From positions 12,994,501-13,058,500 of the forward strand of contig CM060841.1 in assembly GCA_030762175.1 (NCBI GenBank): a DNA stretch of 64,000 nt. Reading direction: 5' to 3'. Source of the DNA: Metallyticus violacea. Its lineage: Eukaryota; Arthropoda; Insecta; Mantodea; Metallyticidae. Positions 54,419-64,000 of this stretch are shown in pieces. The position numbers were made by a program, and so were the translations under genes. The notes beneath the pieces are model-generated. The model did not search any database and was not told the DNA's origin. It saw only the letters and a list, made by a program, of their open reading frames with translations. Numbering within the stretch: position 1 is the stretch's first letter; every line of letters begins with the position of its first letter.

Positions 54419-56598
54419 TTTTTATATTTATTTTTATTTCTTCTCTTTATGTATTATTTAATTAAAGCTACAAATGTAATTTTTGTTTCCTTTAGATAGG
54501 TATCAATTGAAGTTTAATATACACTTAAATTATCGAATCTAAGATTTGATTAGTTCAAGTTTAATTACTTGACTTGGAACTGAATATTGATTACATACTC
54601 GATTCATGAGCGGGCTAAATAAGTCATCTTATATTACGTGTATTAGTTATTTGTGTTGATTTCAGATTTAGATTTAAATTCAGCAGTGTAGGTAACAAAT
54701 ATATGTGTGTATTATATCATTCATTGTCTTAATTAGGACTCATAGAGTGGCCTTAACTATGCCAGTTAAATATTCAATTCTACATTTTTATACTTGAGTT
54801 TAAAAGAGAATGTAACTATTATCATATCCTTTTATCTTCTATCGTCGACTGGCAACCTGGACAGTTGTTTTATGTTACCTAGTTGTAGGATATAAACATC
54901 TTTTTTTTAATAATATTACAATTATAATTACCAGTAACATTTTGGACTCCTAGCTAACTCACTTATATTGTTTTCTGGTTAGGGTATATACAATTTTGAA
55001 ACTATTTATCAAAATAATTAAATTCACAGTAGTTTTTACAGTAATACCCTATTCCAAATTCAACCACCAATAGCAATAGTCCAGGTTGCATGGCAAGGTG
55101 TTAACAATTTAATTTCCTTTCAAATTAAGCGTCAAAAGATAAATGTGACATTTTAAGTTTGAAATGGTGTAACTTAAGTGTAATCCAATTTCCTTCCTCA
55201 ACATCTAAATTGACGGGCTTTTTTTTTTTTATTTAAATTCCATTTATGTTAATCAGGTAGTTATTCAAACTGGCAAATCTGTATAATGTTTTCCCCCTAA
55301 CAATGATAGACTTACAATGAACGGAATCACATTGTCACAAAGCCTAAGCAAATCTACATAAGCTACTTCCTTTAGAATTATCCTTAGCCCAAGTGTCCCT
55401 GCATTCATGAGAAGTGGAAGAACTACTTTTTCTGGCAGGATTGGGCAACTTTAGACAAACTAGATATAGCGGAAGACTGTGCCAGGATGGGAGAGGCTCT
55501 ATGTCCGCTGTTGGAGGTACGAAAGGAGTGTTTAATGTCTTCAACAATACCAGTGTGACATCCGATAATGTGTGCCAAGGTTAAAGACAGCAGGCTACCA
55601 AATATGGTAGGTGAAACAAATGAAGGGCTAGTTTTCTTCCCGTTTGTGTGTCCTTGAGGTAAATACACGAGCTAGAGGCAAAACACCACGTGCCGCCGCG
55701 TTTCTGCTAAGTGTTTCTAGAGGTCAGAACGTACGATAAGATCCGGGGACGTGCCTAAAGGCGTAAACTGCAAATGTGCAAAATATGGTCAAGGTTACCA
55801 GTAGCAGCAGATTCATCAAGTACCGAGCACAATGGAGTATACTTACAGAATTTCATTTGTTTCACGATGGAAAGAAACTTTGAAATATCAAATGGCAATA
55901 TTATGTATATAATCGAGAAATTTCATGTAAATATTCGGATCCCTCCAAAACCTAGAATAATTACGTCAATTTTAAAAAGCTATCAACTATAAATCATGTG
56001 ACTTTACAGAGTAGATTTCAAAGTTAAAGCGTTACTTGATTGTTTTATAAATTAATTGCCCCATGTCCATTTTAACATTTATTTGATACAAATATTTTTT
56101 TAAAATCTAATGTAGGCACAGCAACATTTAAAGAAAAGAAATATATAGCTTTTAAGTTGCTGCTTCCTTGCCAGGAAACAATATGTAATCATTTGATTAT
56201 TTATAGACAAATAGAACAGACAACATTTGTATGAAAATACAATAGTATATTTTATATTTCACAACCTTTTTTCCAGTTCTATTAATATAATAGTTAAGGC
56301 TGTTGAATAAAACCATTTTTATAGCATTAAAATATATGTTGGAATTATTAGTCTTGGTGAATATATTAAGAAGAAAATTTTGTCAGATGGTGTAATAACA
56401 AAATTTTAATCAAAATGGAATTATGGAACTGGAAACATACTTATTTTTATTTATTATTTTTTTTTTACATCATCAAAAGTAATAGTTTACCTTTTAATTG
56501 CTGTACTTTGTATTCCATACAAATGAAGTTCCTTCAGTGCATTCACTGAAAATAAACCATTTGATAAGAGTACCAAAGTGAAATTATTTATTGCAATG

Positions 56599-56605
<7 letters not shown>
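54419..56605. other. AT-rich stretch, nothing recognised
   Basis: No SINE, transposase or terminal repeat is visible. Small open frames near 55344-55668 (minus) show no recognised similarity. Confidence 0.45.

Positions 56606-56646
<41 letters not shown>
56606..56646. repeat. Poly-A tract (about 41 A)
   Basis: Longest A run of the window. No recognisable element ends in it. Confidence 0.9.
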
Positions 56647-56647
<1 letters not shown>

Positions 56648-57878
56648 CAATTGCCTTGCACATTTTTTTTCCCATTGTCCTTCGCTGTTTGATAAAAATG
56701 CTTGAGTGTTTTACGTAAATTAACTCCTGGTATATATAATGACTTTAGTTTGCCGATAGTGATTGCAAATTTCTGACCAAATTGATTTCAGATAGTTAAT
56801 AATACGGTTTGCATCCGGAACTTGAATCCTCGCATTCATATTTGTTTATTCATTTAATGTACTAGGCTGTAGACAACATCTGAGGGCATACAATAGGTAA
56901 CAGTTACAAACCCCCGTCTCCCCTTTAACGCCTATAACACTCAAGTTATTCTTTACCCGCTGGGTGGTGGTTCATAGCTTGTGTTCTTTTTTTTTTTTTT
57001 TTTTTTTTTTTTGCATTGACCTAAAAGTTTGAGTGTACCTAATTTGATGTTTAGTGCTTTAGAATTTCGATGCCTAATAACAAGAGACGAAACTAAATAG
57101 TGCGATTACTCTTTCTATAACTGAAAATTTATCTACATTCGCTGTTAAAAGATGAAAATATAAATACAAGATAATTTTATCTTCTTCTATTTCATAATGT
57201 AAACATTAGTTTTTAAATAAATAAATTTCCGGATTTACTGGAATCTAAACTGTAATAGCAGCATGTAGGTAAATTTTAACATTTTAATAAAGTAGTATCA
57301 AACAGTTTTTGTGATATTTATGTTGTAAATATAATCCCATTTATAAAGTAGCTAAATATTTGTACAATTCTCAAATGAAACTATCCTTGTATTATTATAC
57401 ATGCCGTATATATTTCTTTTTATTTATATTTGGAAACTCACATCAGGAGTATTATGTCTTTTTTTTTTTTAAATATGTCATGTATGTATAAACTGCCGTG
57501 TGGTAGATGGAAATTTTGAAATATATAGATGCATATGTTGACTTAACATTAACAATAATTATTAGATGTACGTATTAAAAAATATTTTCTACTAATTTCA
57601 CTACAACAAGAATTTAAATGCACATAGTAATTAAAAGGTTGTGATCGTATTTTATTCAGCATTGTAGGATGGGGAAGGGGGGGGGGGAACTTTGCATTTG
57701 CAGGTCTCCTACTTGGGAGAGCTGTCGATGTTCTTAAGGGATTTTCTATACATCGACAAACTTCCCTCTAGCCAAATGATTTTGGTAGTGCTTGCTTGAA
57801 AATAGTTCAGATATGCTTGCTTAGCTTTTTTTTGAAAATACTTGAATTTCACCTTGCAGAAAAGTTTAAATTTACTCT
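56647..57878. other. AT-rich stretch with homopolymers
   Basis: A T run of about 23 at 56990-57012 and a G-rich run at about 57668-57688. Nothing else was recognised. Confidence 0.45.
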
Positions 57879-57885
57879 CTGTCTG

Positions 57886-58186
57886 ACCGCCACGGGTGGC
57901 CGGAGGTCATTAAGGCGCGGGCTGGGGAGCGGGAAGTCTGGGGTCCGAATTCAGCCAGGACCGTCCTCCCTGACTGAGGTTTTTTCCAGGTTTTCCTCAG
58001 TTCTCATAACTGGCAAATGCCGGGGAGGTACCTAAACTCAGACCTGGAACGTTTCCTTCCTTAAAAAAAAATCCTTTCCCAAAATATCATTTCATCTCGT
58101 GTAACATCAGTGTCCACCGCCTGTGGTACCTCAATAGTAAAAACGGGCGTTAAACACCACTCAAAAAAAAAAAAAAAAAAAAAAAA
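57886..58186 (+). repeat. SINE-A copy with target-site duplication
   Basis: Full element with a damaged B box (GGGTCCGAATTC) and a 23-base A tail. A short repeat CTGTCTG flanks it (57879-57885 and 58187-58193). Confidence 0.92.
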
Positions 58187-58193
58187 CTGTCTG

Positions 58194-59374
58194 GGGCACT
58201 TTATTAATTTTTTCTTCAACATCGCCAGTAACATTTCTGACGAATGTTCCCAATGCTTTTTAACATTTTTCAATACCCGAGCAAATGTGCCTGCTACCCT
58301 TTTTCCAACCATGTTATTGCTGTTGTCAAGACTGAAAAATTGCTCTATAGGTATTTATGCCAAATGTCCTTGTAAGTCAGAATAACTTAGCAAGTCATGA
58401 GGTTTGCAAAGGAAACATGACTTACTGCGTCAAGTCTGTCAGTCGCTGTTTTTTACGATATAAAAATGATGTGTAATAAGTACAGGCAAAGTTTAAATGT
58501 CCCAACATGCAAGGATAGGTTGTGGAGGCATGGAAATATTAGGAGCATACAATCCGCTTTGCCTGAAGGTGATTTTAGAGCACTTCTTTAATGTTTCACA
58601 CAAATCTTATTAAATCAAGAGCTTTTGCGGCATAAATACACTCGCTCATGAACGGAGTGAGCTGATCACGTAAAGTGAAAGTAAATAAAAGTAAAACTTT
58701 AACACTGCTAGTTAACATGGGTCAGGAATCGTTTGATTTTAACCATTAAAGTATTTTTGAAACGCATTAACTGCTAAAATGCCAGGAAAACATTTTTCTT
58801 TAAAAAATGACAACAGTGAAAATAAACAAAAATAGAAAACAAACGTTCTTTTTTTGGTTCACATTTTGATAAAGTGTCATATACACTCTGCATTAGGTAT
58901 CTAAGATGTCTCAACGGTCAAAGAAGAAATAAAAAAAAAATGCTTATTCAGCTTACGAGCCACAAACACATGTAATGCATGTAACAATATTCAGAAATTT
59001 CACAAGTGCAGATATGAAAACCATCTATTGCGATGTTTGTAGTTCGTATTCTGTTCTGGGAGACGATGCATGACCCCCACATTCTTTTCTTTTGTAAATG
59101 TAAATCTTTTAAGGCAGTTGTGTCCTTTAAGCATCGTATTTGACCTATTATAATTTTCAATGCACTCAAATAATAAGTTCATATCTTTTAGCAATATTTC
59201 TCCTTTACAAAATGTTTGCTGCTGTCGTATATGAGACTGGAAGAGAAGTTAGAACGTGTGCATATATATCAAACAACTTTTAGTCTATAATTGGAAATTT
59301 TATATTTTTTTATAATCATATAGCCCTCACCATCCCTTACGGTATAGGTTATTGGCCTGTTTCAATACCAGTTA
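58194..59374. other. AT-rich stretch, nothing recognised
   Basis: No similarity was recognised. Confidence 0.45.
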
Positions 59375-59665
59375 TTTTTTTATTTTTTTTTTTTTGAACG
59401 GTGTTTAACGTTCGTTTTTACTACTGAGGCACCACAGGCGATGAATACTTATGATACCATGACATGAAATTATGTAAGGGAAAAGGATTTTTTTTAAGGA
59501 AGGAAACGTTCCAGGCCGAATTTTAGCGTACCTCCCCGGCATTTAACAGTTATGAGGACTGCCTGGAAAAAACCTCAATCAGGGAGGACGATCCTGGCGG
59601 GATTCGAACCCTAGAACTCCCGATCACGAGTCCTCGCCGTAACGATCTCGGCCAACCGTGGCGGT
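59375..59665 (-). repeat. SINE-A, full reverse copy
   Basis: T tail, body and head (GGATTCGAACCC; AACGATCTCGGCCAACCGTGG) are all present on the reverse strand. A possible imperfect flanking pair (ATACCAGTT and GTACCGGTT) is not reliable. Confidence 0.9.
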
Positions 59666-59707
59666 TTGTACCGGTTTCGGAAAACGATAAAAATCGTATT
59701 CTATTTA

Positions 59708-60225
59708 TGAGGATGGTTTGATAAGTAGCTTGGTTTTATATTACAGAGTTCAGTATTACAATGTACTATATTTTTCGACATAGTCCCTTCGAAGTTTAAA
59801 GCACTTGCTCGAACGTTTCTCAAACTTCTCGTGAAAATGTGTTTGTTTCTTTGATACCTTCAAAATTATCCTTATACTTTATTATGCAAAATAAAACGAA
59901 CCGGCTTAGTTGAGATGTCTTTGGCCTCTTCTAATTCGCACGCTTTCACTCCTCTGTCAGCCAAAAGAATACAATGGACTTAATGGATGATTTCTAGCCT
60001 TACGGCTGATTTTGTAGCTCGAAGACGTGGTGCGTCTTCATGTTTTTTTATCCACGCTTGAATTCATTTACCAAAAGTCGCACTGTTTCATAGGAAGGGC
60101 CATGTAGGTAAAACCCTCTCATGAATTTTCTTTGCTATTTTCCCTTCCATATACAAGAATTGAATCGCACCACAAATTTTAGTCTTAATTTTTCACTGTC
60201 ACTCGAAATGTTCATGTTTGAACAA
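59708..60225 (-). pseudogene. Mariner-4, internal-deletion relic
   Basis: On the minus strand the N-terminus reads MNISSDSEKLRLKFVVRFNS, then PSYETVRLLVNEFKRG (helix-turn-helix, with frame changes), then EDAPRLRATKSAVRLEI and ILLADRGVKACELEEAKDIS. The sequence then passes, with the whole catalytic core missing, to a C-terminus KCFKLRRDYVEKYST, which matches the standard mariner ending. The 3' end carries TGAGGATGGTTTGATAAG next to TA, a mariner-type terminal repeat unlike that of mariner-1. A 5' terminal repeat was not found. Confidence 0.68.
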
Positions 60226-60469
60226 CTGCCAAACAATAAATTAACACCAGAACGACTTGTGACATTGAATGTTAATACTTGTCCTCTATTAGTATGTGAA
60301 GCAAGCCACTATCGAAGGTGGAACATCCTGTTATTTTGAGCTGTTTCCATAATGTTTTAACTCTTCTATAATATCTTGATTTCTAAGATCTCTTCTGATG
60401 CAGCCCTCAATAACTCGCAAGAATTTCGTCTCTGTCGTCTCTATTCATTTTGTCCTTTTACGGCGAATT

Positions 60470-60766
60470 TAGTGGGTCCTGGTGGTGTTGGTAACCATAT
60501 TTGCCTCCTAAACCCAAGATCGCGGGTTCAAACCCGGCCAGGATCGATGGATTTTTTCGGGCGTAAAAATCCTAAGTATGGCTTCCTTCGGAAGGAAAGT
60601 AAAGCCGTGGTTCCCGTGTCGTATATTTACGGCACGAAAAAGAACCTCAAGCCTGAAAGAAGAGGCCTCTGAGCAAAATTTGTCGGCCGTTTCACGCCCT
60701 GAATTGAATGGGACGCTGATGACCTGAGATATTAAAGAGCGCCCTTAAATAAACAAACCAAATCAA
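60470..60766 (+). repeat. SINE-B, full copy with target-site duplication
   Basis: Head with a small deletion in the A box (GGTGGTGTTGGTAACC), a complete body and an A/T tail. The 10-bp repeat ACGGCGAATT lies at 60460-60469 and 60767-60776. Confidence 0.95.
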
Positions 60767-60789
60767 ACGGCGAATTCATATTTCACTGA

Positions 60790-61510
60790 CATAAAGGAGA
60801 TATGGTAAAGTCACAACATTATAAAATCTTGGGTGTCCTTTGTGGTTTTATTTTTGAAATTCCTATTTACACTACTACATTTTTCTTGGAATATATATGC
60901 TCTGCTTAATTTTACTATATTATAGACAGGTGTCATACTACAGCCTAAATATTTAAAATATGATCCTGTTCTAATGTTACATTTGCTAAAGCTATTCTTG
61001 ATGTAATAAGATCTCATTCTCTAAATACAATGTTTTTAGCTCTGTGTGTTGAAATTTTAAGGTTATATTCTTTGCTTAAATGGTGTAATTAAAATTCACG
61101 TCTGCAATTTTTTCTTGATTTTGAACCATTACTTGATCATCCGGACATAACACATTCAAATAAAACTTATTACCTAGGTTGATCCCTGAGGGTGTCATTG
61201 CTTTCCATTCTCTGATCATCAAGTGTATATTGAAGAGGGTTTTTGGTTGTTGTAGTCCTTTATTTCCTTCTTAGATATCTTTTGACCCCATTTCATCATT
61301 AATACTGTTTCTGCATAAGTGAGTTTTATTAATTGAATGAAACGTTCTGGGTATTCTCTATCCCTTAATATTTGCCTTAAAATTTGTCCAGATACTCGAT
61401 TGAAAGCTCTGACTAAATCTATGAATGCTAAACGAGTTTGTTGATAAAATTCTGCTCTTTTTCTATGATTTGTTTTCAGCCGTTTTTAGGTGCGATGCAA
61501 CCTGAACAGT
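60790..61510 (-). pseudogene. LINE (non-LTR) reverse transcriptase relic
   Basis: Minus-strand landmarks in the order expected of a non-LTR reverse transcriptase: TRLAFIDLVRAFNRVSGQIL (motif A with the catalytic Asp, about 61395-61440), YPERFIQLIKLTYAETVLMM, LNVLCPDDQVMVQ (motif C; family ADDQV, with Ala changed to Pro), ITLKFQHTELKTL, and SYFKYLGCSMTP followed by FKNKTTKDTQ (thumb region). There are many stops and frameshifts, and the polymerase core between motifs A and C is partly deleted. The endonuclease and any first reading frame are absent. I cannot assign the clade. Confidence 0.7.
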
Positions 61511-63230
61511 TTTGATTCTGTTACTCATTGTACGCATATGCTGTTTACTTATATTTAGTGATATTATAGCTGTATAGTTTGAGCATGGGGTATCATTTAC
61601 TACTGCACTTTCTTAAATACGGGAATTAAAATAGCTTCCAAACATTCATTTACTATTTATAAATATATCATCATTGATTACTAAAATATAGAAGTTTAAA
61701 TTTAAAAAAAGGCCGCCATATTAAAATAATTCCAGTAATGAAATGCTGCGATAACTCCTAATATAATAAGAGATAAATACACTTAATTAACATAAAATGT
61801 TAAGGAAATATGTTAAACTTGTCAAACCAAAGGAAATGTTTTAAGTTCATATTATACACGTTTATTTTATATTACCATACAGATACTTGAACGTACGACG
61901 GGTGAAACAAAATTATTTCAAATATAATTCTCAATTTTCGAATGCAGTGCATCAAACTTCTTTGGTCGTTGTAATTCTTTTATTAGAAGCTAGGGACGAA
62001 GGACTCCCTGTCCTCTTACAAATCATTAACGTCTTTCGTTATTGCTGCACTGAGCAGGTAAACACTTAGTTCGAAATTATTGCTCTGAGTTTTATCGGAA
62101 ATATTAGAAGACGCGCTTTCAAGAACGCATGTCATTGTCTGTCTTATTTGCATGTTAAATTCCAAAATAGCCTACTTTATTTTTAGTTTCGGTGGTGGTT
62201 AAGTGTTTTTGGTTCTCGTTTGTTATTAAGCCAGGAAAAGAAGGGCGTGGAAACAATGGAATATAATAATTAATAAAAAATAAGGAATGTTCAAATAATG
62301 GCTGTAGCAAGGACTGTTAGTTGGTATAACATCCGTGGTGTTTTCTTTTGGGAATCCCAGCTACATTTCCTAATGTCTGAGTGGAATTTCCTAGCTAATA
62401 TTATGTAACCATGTTTAGTATCTTCTTCGAACAGTTCTGTGCTGTGTGCAAACAAGGAAATGCATAATTCTCATAGAGAAAAGATCGAGAAATAATAACA
62501 ATGATAAATAAGAGGGAAAAAATTAAACAACACGCTTATCGTTTTTCGGGGACTTAAGGGATAGAATGGATAAATATTACTGTATTAATTTTTGTTTATT
62601 TTGTGCACATATTCATTCATTCTATAATGAGTAATATGAAGTGTAGAGGAGGAGAAACAGTGGGACTATGAATGAATTAACGAATTAATTTCAACAACTT
62701 TACAATTAAATTTACTTTTTTTCCTCCCTTTCTTTGTAACTAGTTTCATATCTTCATAAATTACCTCAATTAAAAATTACAACTTTTCAATACATTTTCT
62801 TTTAATTTTACTTATTTAACTAATTACTGAACCCTTGTCTTCCGTTCATTAGCAGTTTCCTGCTGGAATATCCGGAAGACTTGGGTTCAGGTTTTCAATT
62901 GAAATTGAAACTTATTGCAAATATATTCCTCCAGACTATATACCAAGTATTTAATACAAAATTAAATAAAAGTCAATTAAAATACAACAAAAACGATCAG
63001 TGCCTTCGGCAATTTCAGAAGACACCAGATCCAACAAAACCTAATAACACATTTTAAATCACCATACTTCAGTACCCTAAGTTGCTGCGTTTCCTGCCGC
63101 ACGATATACCCAAACACTGCGGTTACCGAATTATAGGGCCCTATACTTTCTTCTTTGCCTTGCTCACTAATTTTTTTCAACCATTTTGCTCTCATTTTCC
63201 CTAAATAAATGCCATTTCCACCATGTTTTT

Positions 63231-63231
<1 letters not shown>
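61511..63231. other. AT-rich stretch, nothing recognised
   Basis: The left edge may contain more decayed LINE sequence. Otherwise no similarity was recognised. Confidence 0.4.

Positions 63232-63262
<31 letters not shown>
63232..63262. repeat. (CT)n microsatellite
   Basis: About 15 CT units, joined directly to the 3' end of the reverse-strand SINE-A where a T tail would be expected. Confidence 0.9.
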
Positions 63263-63264
<2 letters not shown>

Positions 63265-63515
63265 AATGGTGTTTAACATCCGTTTTTACTACTGAGGCAC
63301 CACAGGCGGTGGACACTGATGATACATGAGACGAAATGATACATTGGGAAAAGATTTTTTTTTAAGGAAGGTAACGTTCCAGATCTAAGTTTAGGGTACC
63401 TCCCCGGCATTTGCCATTTATGAGGACTGAGGAAAACGTAGAAAAAACCTCAGTCAGGAGAACGATCCTGGCGGGATTCGAACCCCAGATCTCCCGCTCG
63501 GCCACCCGTAGTGGT
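63263..63515 (-). repeat. SINE-A with a deleted head segment
   Basis: Reverse-strand copy. In the head, CTCCCGCT passes directly to CGGCCACCCG, so about 24 bp between the A and B boxes are missing. The rest of the element is complete. Confidence 0.92.
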
Positions 63516-64000
63516 CATGTCCTTTCTTTAACATTCAACTTTTTCCCCTGTAATTTTTATTGGTAGAATGGACCATCTCTGCATCCCCATCTTCTCTCCA
63601 AGGAACTTGTTTTCTCACATTCTAATATTATATGCCAATTAGTACCTTCCTGGCTACACAAAGGACTTTATCTAACTTGCTCTTAAACCCATCAAATTCA
63701 CAACTCCTTTTGTAACCCATGCAAAGGCATCTTTTGCTTCTTTATCACATCTTTCAACATAATTTTCCCTGTTACAAAACCCTTTCATTTCTCTGTATAC
63801 ACTCAATGACTTTTTGAAATTAAAACTAACAAATATTTCTTATCTTTCAATGTCTTCGTTTCTTAATCAAATTTCTTTCCCAAAACGCCTTCCTAATGAT
63901 CCCCTATGTCTCCACACGTCCCCAAAATTATTTTTTTCTAGACTTTCCTTTATCTTGATTAAGCCTTTGCTCGCCTACCAAACACTTATAACACTATGTT
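63516..64000. other. Unassigned sequence
   Basis: Pyrimidine-rich on the plus strand. No coding similarity or element ends were seen up to the window edge. Confidence 0.4.

Noticed and set aside
60376..60672. Open frame of 98 codons with a SMDFFGRKNPKYG-like peptide
   Set aside because: It is a translation of SINE-B and recurs at 34458-34694, 43683-43895 and, reversed, 29822-30070. SINE-B is non-coding.

Overview
This is a eukaryotic, AT-rich window in which almost every recognisable piece is a transposable element or a relic of one. I find no convincing host gene, no CRISPR array, no operon and no functional tRNA or rRNA gene. The mix of Tc1/mariner transposases (several lineages), a Penelope-like retroelement, a non-LTR (LINE) reverse transcriptase relic and two very numerous tRNA-headed SINE families points to an arthropod, most likely an insect with a large repeat-rich genome. 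A cockroach, termite or related polyneopteran is my guess, made from how the transposase families look; it is an inference and nothing in the window proves it.

Interspersed SINEs. SINE-A (11 copies or fragments) has a class II tRNA-like head with A and B boxes, a body of about 200 bp and a poly-A tail. SINE-B (14 copies or fragments) has a different tRNA-like head, a body of about 230 bp and an A/T-rich tail (AAAT or AAT). At least four SINE-A and nine SINE-B copies carry readable target-site duplications. SINE-C (4081-4417) and isolated tRNA-like heads at 2515-2671, 24100-24170 and 34470-34533 represent further families.

DNA transposons. Mariner-1 occurs six times (10464, 12505, 19679, 32915, 45588, 47633), plus a lone terminal repeat at 15064. 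The copies at 19679 and 12505 keep the most sequence, and every copy is broken. Mariner-2 (8100, 52690), mariner-3 (53270), mariner-4 (59708) and mariner-5 (45181) are decayed relics. A complete but frameshifted Tc1-like element with both ends lies at 37948-39455. A second transposon type is present as a nearly full copy (51116-52503) and as an internally deleted copy (27623-28449); both carry a 98-bp tandem repeat that has duplicated the transposase start codon. A further transposase relic is at 18600-19640.

Retroelements. A 386-codon uninterrupted Penelope-like reading frame (16320-17480) keeps the thumb of the reverse transcriptase and the GIY-YIG endonuclease; it is flanked by inverted copies of its own 3' end and has a SINE-B inserted at its stop codon. 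A LINE reverse transcriptase relic lies at 60790-61510.

Unexplained structure. The most striking items are a 248-bp near-perfect palindrome bordered by TA microsatellites (37026-37273), a GC-rich 336-bp insertion with an 11-bp target-site duplication and no recognisable family (31280-31615), and a candidate 211-bp inverted-repeat element (30712-30922). Long stretches (47738-50796, 54419-57878, 61511-63231) show nothing I can identify.
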